Positions 55,615 through 64,000 of a stretch of 64,000 nucleotides of DNA are shown one piece after another. The notes under the pieces are model-generated. The model searched no databases. It saw only the letters and a program-made list of their open reading frames with translations, and had not been told where the DNA came from. Source of the stretch: Lichina pygmaea (Eukaryota; Ascomycota; Lichinomycetes; Lichinales; Lichinaceae). The stretch lies in the NCBI GenBank assembly GCA_963422465.1, contig OY730172.1:1798001-1862000 (forward strand), in the 5' to 3' direction. The translations under genes and the position numbers were made by a program. Each line of letters opens with the position of its first letter. Positions within the stretch are counted from its first letter, which is position 1.

Positions 55615-58042
55615 GACTGAATCTTTCCCTTGTATCGATTGTTCTGTATCCCTTCTCTCTTCTCTTCTCTTGTTTCTTCTCCCTCGGCGGGACGAGCCAA
55701 ACAGCCAAAAGATTCCTCGCTTGAAGTCGCAAACAGACTGACGAGACCGGCTAGAGAGAGATGACACGAGAAAAACGGAGAGGTGGTCGGTTTGCTTCCT
55801 TGGGGCAGGATATGATCTGACCGAGGACGTCTGTGCGGAGACACAGAAAGGAAAGGAAAGGAGAAAAACAGAGAGGACAATCAAAGCTTATAAAACAGCC
55901 CGAGCTTCTGTCGACGTCCCAAGGTGTTGCAATAGAACTGCAGCCAGATCACTTGCTGGAAGAAAACCCCCTACGACCGTGCACGTTCAACCCCCTCCAA
56001 TCCTTGCCCCCCGAGGCGTCGCAGATCAACCAATGCCATCTGAGCCTGCCCGAGACGGCCACGGAATGTTCTGGGCGGCCCTAGCTCCCGCATATCGGTA
56101 TGCAAGTGTGGCGAGTTTATACCCAAGAGCTGTCACACCACGGTAGGATTAGGGATCCAGGCGTCCGGATCGTCATCTGCGGCTCCGACGCAGGCACGTA
56201 CGCTCAGATCTGTATGTCGTGGCACGAGCACACCGTTGCGTTGGCTAGCCGGAGCACGGAAGACGACCGAGCCACGAGCAGCCGACAGACGACGTGGTGA
56301 TCGTGAGCAGACACAACGGATGCCAATCAGACCAGCTTGCACCTAGACCGCCGGACTCGTCCAACAAATCTGTCGGACCCCATGCGGTCACCTCCTGTTG
56401 TGGCAGTTCGACCGTACGGATGACCTGTCACGGAAGTTGATACCCTCGCGGAAGCTCGTCCGTGCGTCGGGCTGCTGTCTCGTCAGCCTCACAGGTACCG
56501 TAGCGATCAACGTAGCTGCCGCGGCTGCCTGGGCAGAGCAGCGTGAGGCTGACATGTTGGACCTCCTGGCCACTGGGCACCTCTTCGTCCGGTCAGCGCT
56601 TACGAGCACTGGCACGGCTAGCCCGATGCGTCCTCGTGGTCCTGCATCCGGCCTCGCATCTTCGCATCCTCGCCTCAAGTCTGTCGGATCGGGCCTGTCG
56701 GGCGCGTGCCACGTATCGTGACCGGGGTTACTGCTGCCGTAGCCGCGGCTCGGCCATCTCGGGTGAGGCGCGCGCTGCGTTGGGGGAAGCGACCTCACTC
56801 CACCGCCTGGCGTCGGTGCCGTCGTGGCGCCGTTGGCGGTGCACTTCAAAACAGCTGGGTAAGTCATGCGACGGCCAAGACGGGAATACCGCGTCAGCTC
56901 TGTTTCTACAGCCATTACTACTTCTGACACTACAGCCCGTGTGGCCCAAAAATCATGAGACCAACAGACGGGTAGTACGTACCGTAAGGAGGGTCAGGGG
57001 CTGAATGACTAATCGCTGCCGGAGGGACGTTCTTCCGAACATCTGGCTGGCCTATGACGCTTTTCTCTTCCTAGCTAGAACATCGCGGGATTCATCTCTG
57101 AGATGGAGGCTTACAGGTAGCAATTGATTGTCTTGCTGTCCCTGTGAAGCTGTCGATGCTCCGTATCGATAGGGGTGCCCCGTCACAGTTGAGTGTACCG
57201 TGATTGTCACAGTCGGATGCGTATATCTCTGGCCATTGTGTTGAGCGCCCTCCTTTCTAGGAGGCGCTATCTTAAGAGGGTGAGCTAGCACCCAGACGGG
57301 CCTGTCGTTCCCCCAGGCGACTTCCCACCACGAGAGCCCATGTTAGTGGTGGTGTTCGTAACTTCCGTACCGACCACTTCGCCGTCGAGGGATCTGGTCT
57401 CTCGACGGCGAACAGGGCGTCCATGACGACATTTGTCGTGTACTGTATGAGACCGATCTTTCTGCAGTTCTAGGTCTCTAGTCCAAAGGACTTTCAAACT
57501 TCCAAGTACAGGAACTAAACCACCTAAGAAGAACGGTGGGTGAAGCATCCGTGACTGATGGCCTCGGAGATGTCGCTGGGTATCTCGTCCCTCGAACGCA
57601 CTTGCAGCCCAATTGCTGGCCGTTGCCGCTGCACTTGCAGCATCCCCCAGGTTCCACCGATGCCTCCAGAGTCGCACGTATCCTCCGCCTCCAGCCTCCG
57701 AACAAGAGTCTCGCCCCGACGCAAAAGAGAGACGCGACGATGTGCAAGCGCGTTGAGGCGCCACATCCAAGCGAAGAAAGAACAGCTTGCGTTGAGCCTG
57801 TTGAAAGCCTAATGTTCACGGTTGGAGGAAACAGAAGACCCCGGATCATAGCTCGTGCAAGGCGGCGGCGCTCAAGGCCTCCGACGGCAGGAGCTCACCA
57901 CGTGAAGCACGCCGATGTTGCGATCGTCGCGCCTCACATGGTGCCCCGCTCGAGGTTGGGCCTTGGGCGGACGATGCGACGACGCGGCAGCGGCACAGCT
58001 TAGCTGGGCTCGGTTGCTTGGCGGCGCGAAGCCCAGCTCGTG
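55615..58042. other. Intergenic, no gene recognised
   Basis: 2.4 kb. Frames such as 55833-56084, 56388-56930, 57285-57770 and 57536-58003 overlap on both strands and match no family. The first part is the promoter of the VOC-domain gene; a CT-rich stretch lies at 55640-55690. The last part follows the NEP1 stop. Confidence 0.4.
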
Positions 58043-58862
58043 CTAGACGATGTCCCAGACGTCCTCGGCGGCGTGGCAGAAGCGACTGCAGGCAACACTC
58101 GCGCTCAGGCTGTAGTTGCTGATGCTGATCTTGTCGTCGACGAACTGGTCGGCAAAGGTGTCGTGACCCTTGGCCATGGCCCCGACGAAGACGCAGACGC
58201 TCTCCTTGTTCCCGACGTCGGCGATGTAGTCCCGGACCCGCACCACGGGCGAGTCGAAGCTCAGGGTCACCTTGCGACAGTGGGTCGGAAGGTGGTCGGT
58301 GACGGGGTTCTTGATCACCTTGAGCAGCTTCTCCTGCGAGTCGGTCGATCGTATGGAGAGCCGGTGCAGCAGCTGCACCATGAGACCGGCGAAGCGCTTG
58401 AAGGTCCGCGGGATGCGCACCGTCGGATTGACCTCGATCAGGACGCCCTTGGCCGTGTGGATGTAGATCTGAAGCTTTCCGGCCTTGTTGATGGGGGAGT
58501 CGAGGAGGGTCAGCAGGCACTGCGTCGGTGTCGTCAGCCCGACGTCTCGGCCAGGACTGCCTGCGGCCCGATCAGACCTGGTGAGTGATGTCCGGTCGAG
58601 CCTCGCTGATGTCGCGATTCATCTTGCGCATGATGCCGATGTGCTCGTCGCTGTTGAGCAACGAGAACCGGTCGTCTCGCAAGCCGCCATGGGACGCTGC
58701 CCGGTACGTCTCCAGACTCGCGTTCGAGAGGACGACGATCAGCCGCTGCGTGTCTCGGTCGTGGGCCGCGATAGGAAGATGCTGCTCGGCCACCAGTCGT
58801 GGCAGCGCCGGAGGAGGACATGATTGTGTCCCTAGAAGGAAAGGTGTGGCGGCGTCAGACAT
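58043..58862 (-). CDS. NEP1: 18S rRNA pseudouridine N1-methyltransferase Nep1/Emg1
   Basis: SPOUT-class enzyme that methylates a hypermodified pseudouridine of 18S rRNA and is needed for 40S assembly in the nucleolus. Exons 58862-58578 and 58519-58043 give 253 residues, as in yeast (252). The 58-bp intron joins RPDITHQ to [14 protein letters not shown] in frame, an invariant stretch. Other family blocks: [121 protein letters not shown] and the end DVWDIV. The ATG at 58862 gives the right length; an upstream exon is possible, because a CTTCTAG acceptor-like site lies at about 58830. Confidence 0.93.
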
Positions 58863-59076
58863 CGAAACACGACAGTCGAAGAGACAAGACCGGTCGATCT
58901 CTCGACGGCTGGGGAACGGCCAAGATGTTGAATTGACGGCCAGATGGAACGATGCAAGCCGCTGCAGGTGCAGCACCAAGACGTCCTCTCCCCACTTCTC
59001 TTGCGAGTTTGTGGTCTGGAGAGCAGAGATATGAAATCGATGGTCGACCTCTTCTCGGTGCGTCCGTCGGCGACGG

Positions 59077-59105
59077 CGGGGGCGGGGGCGGGGGCGGGGG
59101 CGGGG
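59077..59105 (+). promoter_or_regulatory. G-run array upstream of NEP1
   Basis: Consecutive GGGGGC units give at least four G-runs, enough for a G-quadruplex on the plus strand. It lies about 215 bp upstream of the NEP1 start, on the non-coding side of its promoter. A regulatory role is only inferred. Confidence 0.45.
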
Positions 59106-61395
59106 TAGATAGATGTGTGCGGGGACGATAGTCAGTCGACTGTCGGAGGGGAATGTGGGGAGGATGGTTTACTTGGTCTCTTTCTCTGTGGTTCCGGTGA
59201 CGGCATACTGTATCACATCAACGTTCCAGCCGCAAAAGTGATACCGTCGCTGTGGCTCGTGAGCTGGAGAGTCGGCCGCGGAGGGAGAAAAAAGGTGGAG
59301 GATGGGAGCGCCGAAGACGAGCGGGCGCGTTTTCAGGCCGAGAAATTATTGATCCTCGTGACGGTACTGCACACCATGTACTTGGTGCGTGAGTACTTTG
59401 TAGAGTATCGCTTCATCTGGAGTTAGGGTAAGTGACTGGCGTGATTCGCCATTGCTGGAATTCTCGGCACTTACGAATGCCCTGCCAAAAAACGGGCTCA
59501 TGCAAATGTTCTTGAGCAGACGTAGTCCCCGTGGCCTTGATACCCTCTCTCAATTAACGCCAATGGCCCATCACAACTTATGATAACTTAGGACTAGCTT
59601 GGTACGTATCGTACATACGAGTAGACACACAGCATCATCTGTGTGAATGACAGGCTGGGAGACGATGTACGAATAAAGTCGCAATACAGAAGCATACATA
59701 CTCGTACGTACTCCGTACATACGTACGAATGTAGGGAAGTACAGAAGCACGCTTGCGACTTGAAACTACAGAAGTACGTAACGTAGACGGGAACGGGTAA
59801 AGCTAGTACGAGTATAGACTCCTATCTCTGCTTAGTCATTGTGGCCCCAAAGGCCGAACCCCGCCACATGGCTAAGTTACGACGTGGTGCTCTCTCATAG
59901 TAAGACAGCGGTGGCAGTACAGGTACATGTCATACGTGACATTTTTTGAAAAAACCCACCGGAAGTAGTGAGAAAGATGTATGTACTCCAGTACTACTGT
60001 ATCTGGGGGCCTTGATTGGTCAGCACGCTGCCAGTACGATACGTACCTGCACTGTACTCTGTACATAGGTACAGTACGTACTCGTAAGCTTGGCACGGCC
60101 CGAGACAGGTCCTTCGACGCCTCTCCCCATCGTCAGGGATGGCCGATGACCGGAACGGATGAAAGGCTCCTTGTCCAACGCACGAGGGACCACACGATAC
60201 GACACTTCTCGGCCGGCTGCCAAGAGAAAGCCATCGAGCCTTCCCCTTACCGCACGAGGGGCGACTTGGCCTCGATCTCAGCCAAAAGGAAAGCCCGGAT
60301 GCCTGGCTCGTAAGCACAAGGTGGGCTACTACTCCGACACTCTACTCGCGACAGTCCACGGTCGATCAGAAGCTGAAAGAACAAGATGGATACCATCGAT
60401 CGATGGCGGTAATGACGCCGACGACGATGGCAAGCTGCTGCGTCCTTGAGACGTCATTTCCAATCACGTGACCGGAGCGAAGAGATCACATGATGGACTA
60501 GGCGCCAAGAGCGAGCGCTTGATCATGTCATCCGGCGGAATGGGAAATGAAAAGGGCACGAGGCCGCGGAGGAGTAGTGGCAGCGCTTCCCGCCGCTACC
60601 CCCCCCCCCCCCCCCCTCTCTTCGACAAGCCGCCATTAAGGGTGAGGCCCGCCAACCTGAAGCGCTCCTCCGACGACGTCCTCACACGGGCGGCAGCTCC
60701 TCTGTACCTTAGGCGGGCGTACTCCGGCACCACCTGAGCACTACCGGCTACCGGTGTTCAAGTACATACGCCTTACAGCCTGAGTCCTTACGAGTACGCG
60801 CCGACCGCGTCTAACTCAATCGGCTCGTCCGCTCGCTTATGCGCAACCACGACGCCGCAAGGAAATGCCTGGGAGTGACGGCGAGGAGCTCCGACCCTGC
60901 TCCGGCGAGAACTGCTTCAAGCCAGCACGGTCAGGTCTCCTGCCCGAGACGATGCGTACCTCAAGAGCCTCCCGGTTTCAGATACGATTTCGCTATCGCC
61001 TGCGATCGACACCCACGCATGCGTCCTGCCGGCACCAGCGAAGGTGCTCCCAGCACGGTCGTGCAGGACCTCGATATAACCGCCAGCATGGCCGCCCCAG
61101 ATCAACATCCGCTCATTGCACTGACAGCATCTACACCCGGCTCGCTCTTTGGACTGTCGTCTTTTCTTTCGTTCCTTTCTGCTTCTCTTTCTTGTAATCA
61201 GCTCATACGCTGCTGGTCCTACTGTCTTTTCGCCTGCTCTACCGGATCACGTTGACCGTGGATCCGTCTTCTACCACAATCTCTTCGACCGACGCTTGCT
61301 TTGTTGCTGCTCTTCCGTTCGTCCGAGACGAATCGTGACCCGGTGCCAACGCAAAATTACATCGTCATTCCTTCAGGCGGAGAAATATCTGCAAC
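59106..61395. other. Intergenic, no gene recognised
   Basis: 2.3 kb between divergent NEP1 and the secreted-protein gene. GTAC/TACGTA words cluster at 59595-59790 and 60036-60090. A C-run lies at 60600-60617. Plus-strand frames at 60159-61255 have no family resemblance. The CT-rich stretch at 61150-61200 suits a leader of the next gene. Confidence 0.4.
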
Positions 61396-62246
61396 ATGCG
61401 CACCCCCAGTCTCGCGGGCGCCTTGCTCGTCGCGGCCGGTGCCGTCAAGCTCGCATGGGCTCAGAACCTTCAAGACGATGCGGTCCAGCTGGCTGTGGAC
61501 GGTGGCGACCTCGATGGTCAGACCGCATCGCTAGAGTGAGTCCCGTCGAAGTCCAAATCTTTCCAGGGTCTGCCCCACGAACGAGCCGCGGACGCTGATC
61601 CTCTCCCTAGGAGCGATGAGAACCACATCAACTTCTGCGTCGAACAGAGCAAGAAAGACGGAGAGCTCACCAACGGAGAGCAGAAGCGCGGTGGCTCCTG
61701 CAGCCGTAAGTTCACTCCCGTCACGCTGGCGTGGCCGGACTCGGGCTCATGGTTCCTCTGCAGTCTTCGGTGACATCCCCGCCGCCGCCCAGATGGTGTC
61801 CACCGTCTTCCTCTTCCCTGAAGCCGGTGCCGAGATCGAGGCCGATCAGGACGTCACGCTCCGCATCCGGATGACCAATTTCGAGGCCGGCTTCTTCACC
61901 AACCCGTTGAACACGTACTACAGCGCCCCGCAGGAGCTCAACAACGCCGGTGTGATCGAGGGCCACAGCCACATCACCTGTCAAGACTTTGGCAACGACC
62001 TGAACCCGCAGGCGCCGCCCGACGCCGAGGTCTTCTTCCTCTTCAAGGGCCTCAATGGTCCGTTCGAGAACGGCAACGAGCTCACGCTGGACGTTCCCGG
62101 TGGCTTCCCCGCGGGAAATTACCGATGCTGCACGTTGACCTCGTCCTCCAACCATCAGCCCGTGCTGATGCCTGTGGCTCAACGGGGTCCTCAGGACGAC
62201 TGTCAGAAGTTCACCGCTGTCGTCGGTGCCAATGCCAATGCCGGCA

Positions 62247-62286
<40 letters not shown>

Positions 62287-63475
62287 TGACAACGCTGGCA
62301 ACAACGCTGGTGACGATGAGGAGGACGACGGCGCTGGTGACGCGGGCAACAACGCGGGCAACAACGCTGGCGACGATGAGGAGGACGACGACGCTGGCAA
62401 CGCGGGAAACAACGCGGGCAACAACGCTGGCAACAACGCGGGCAACAACGCTGGCGACGATGAGGAGGACGACGACGCTGGCAACGCGGGAAACAACGCG
62501 GGCAACAACGCTGGCAACAACGCGGGCAACAACGCTGGCGACGATGAGGAGGAGGATGACGCTGGCAACGCGGGAAACAACGCGGGCAACAACGCTGGCA
62601 ACAACGCGGGCAACAACGCTGGCGACGATGAGGAGGACGACGACGCTGGCAACGCGGGAAACAACGCGGGCAACAACGCGGGCAACAACGCTGGCGACGA
62701 TGAGGAGGACGACGACGCTGGCAACGCGGGAAACAACGCGGGCAACAGCGCTGGCAACAACGCGGGCAACAACGCTGGCGACGATGAGGAGGACGACGAC
62801 GCTGGCAACGCGGGCAACAACGCGGGCAATAACGCTGGCGACGATGAGGAGGAGGACGACGCTGGCAACGCGGGCAACAACGCAGGCAACAACGCAGGCA
62901 ACAACGCAGGCAACAACGCAGGCAACAACGCAGGCGACGATGAGGAGGACGACGACGCTGGCAACGCGGGCAACAATGCAGGCGACGATGAGGAGGCGGA
63001 CGACGACGACGCTGGCAACGCCGCCAATAACGCGGGCAACAACGCAGGTGACGGTGAGGAGGACGACAACGCTGGCAGCATCGCGGGCAACAGCGCTGGC
63101 GGTGACGACGGTGACGACGGTGACGACGCGAGCAATAGTTCCGCTGGCAACGCCGGGGGCAGCTCTGGTGCCACCGACGCCACCGATGCCACCGATGCCG
63201 CCGATGCTACCGATGCCACCGATGCCACCGACGCCACCGACGCTACTGATGCCACCGACGCCACCGACGGAGACCAGGAGAACGGCTCCGGGCGCAGGAG
63301 CCGACAAGACGGTTTCAGGTCCCGTCGCGGCCGCAATCGCCGTGTGAGGGATGCTTCTGAGCCTGCTGTTGACGGATCGGCGAATGACTCTCTCTTCGAG
63401 GGTGGAGTGTTCGGACGCCGAAGGAGCGGGCCATTCGCGAGGAGATCTCGTTTCGCGGCCCGAGGCTACGCTTAG
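61396..63475 (+). CDS. Secreted protein with acidic NAG/DDEE repeats
   Basis: Exons 61396-61535, 61611-61705 and 61764-63475 give 648 residues. A signal peptide is clear (MRTPSLAGALLVAAGAVKLA, cut after AWA). Residues about 50-275 match a fungal secreted family often mislabelled ribosomal protein S17: NFCVEQ, LTNGEQKRGGSC, FGDIPAAAQMVSTVFLFPEA, TNFEAGFFTNPLNTYY, ITCQDFGNDL, LFKGLNGPFENG, then GGFPAGNYRCC and SSSNHQPVLMPVAQRGPQDD. Then come poly-Asp, many NAGNNAG and DDEEDDDAGNAG units, a (DAT)n stretch and a basic Arg-rich end with possible Kex2 sites (RRSR, RRGR, RRR). Function is unknown; extracellular or wall location is inferred. Members I recall usually lack this repeat tail. Confidence 0.8.
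62238..63270 (+). repeat. Coding minisatellite in secreted-protein gene
   Basis: Higher-order repeats of a 12-nt unit (AACAACGCGGGC type) and a 27-nt unit (GACGATGAGGAGGACGACGA start) fill 62290-63080. It is preceded by a GAC run at 62250-62282 and followed by a 9-nt GCCACCGAT-like array at 63170-63268. All units keep frame. Confidence 0.93.
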
Positions 63476-64000
63476 ATGGGAAGGCGAACGATCGGTGCTT
63501 CGGGCAGGGTGCGAGGAGCGGTGTTGTGAGCCTACAGCGCTTCTCTTGGGCGCGTCGTCAGATCATGCTTGTAGATGTGGACGTTGCAGGCGAAAAGCCA
63601 TTCCGTTTCATTTCTCCATTCCTCTTTACTATGCATAACATTTCTTTCACCTCTCCTCGGCATGTCGTTTCCGCGTAGAACATCGAATACATTCGGCATG
63701 ACATCTGTAAGATACGGTAGCGAATCTTCATGCGAATGCTTCGCCGCTGTGCTGTAACCAATGTCCAACAGAGGAAGAGTTTGGATCATTCCCGACGATT
63801 CAATCTGCCCTTCTTGAACACGTGAAACAGCAAAGTCATTCCCATGGCTTACTAAAGAATATTTTTTCCAGCCACATGTGGCGTGTGAGATCCACATGCG
63901 ACTACTCGTACTACGTAGTACCTTGGTACCTTCGTACCCATGCCGTTATCAGCGGCACGAAGCGAAACAGCCCTGCGACGTACTTCCGTACGTATCGAGT
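63476..64000. other. 3' flank, no gene seen
   Basis: Presumed 3' UTR and intergenic DNA. TACGTA/GTAC words appear at 63900-64000. No supportable frame. Confidence 0.45.

Noticed and set aside
57285-58003. Overlapping frames on both strands between VOC and NEP1 genes
   Set aside because: They conflict with each other, resemble no family and have no clear splice partners.
61721-63307. 528-residue minus-strand frame opposite the secreted-protein gene (and another at 62203-63336)
   Set aside because: It exists because the coding minisatellite uses codons without stops on the other strand; the plus-strand gene has a signal peptide, family domain and introns.
61396-63475. Label ribosomal protein S17 for the secreted gene
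   Set aside because: The name used for this family in databases is misleading; the product has a signal peptide and no ribosomal S17 sequence.

Overview
The window is nuclear DNA of a filamentous ascomycete (Pezizomycotina, most likely Sordariomycetes; the species cannot be read from the sequence). Host genes carry short GT-AG introns, mostly 49-156 bp, with CTRAY branch points and a CpG-rich, GC-rich coding style. Eleven host genes can be built with exon junctions that keep frame. Intergenic DNA is rich in GTAC/TACGTA words.

Layout. 1-15 kb is a gene block: UDP-glucose 6-dehydrogenase (-), DASH subunit Spc34 (-), proteasome lid subunit Rpn3 (+), an Avo2-like ankyrin protein (+), the V-ATPase assembly factor Vma12 (+) and linker histone H1 (+). 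At 15.24 kb lies a 141-nt tRNA-like Pol III gene. 15.6-42.5 kb is one nested transposon island. An old LINE 3' end (F) was hit by Gypsy element A. A was hit by inverted Gypsy element B. B was hit by Gypsy element C, by an RT-less Copia element (D, in one B LTR) and by a nearly intact LINE (E, in the other B LTR). Target-site duplications at both ends of A, B, C, D and E prove the order. 43.8-50.3 kb returns to host genes: a PIP5-kinase (Mss4 type, +) and a protein resembling fungal DUF7924 with a nuclease-like core (+). 50.4-53.2 kb holds two 5'-truncated LINE copies (G and H), each with a 13-bp target duplication. 53.5-63.5 kb has a VOC/glyoxalase-fold protein with a long low-complexity tail (-), the 18S rRNA pseudouridine methyltransferase Nep1/Emg1 (-) and a secreted protein with long acidic NAG/DDEE repeats (+).

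The host genes do not form a pathway or cluster; they are scattered housekeeping functions. The unusual biology is in the transposon island. All Gypsy copies carry, antisense between pol and the 3' LTR, an open frame for a small cysteine-motif, apparently coiled-coil protein that is recognisable between two diverged subfamilies. The Gypsy LTRs suggest self-priming of reverse transcription. The same in-frame TGA codons sit at expected arginine positions in several copies, and sites where one copy has TG and another CA point to CpG decay. The LINE E reading frames stay open while being almost free of CpG.
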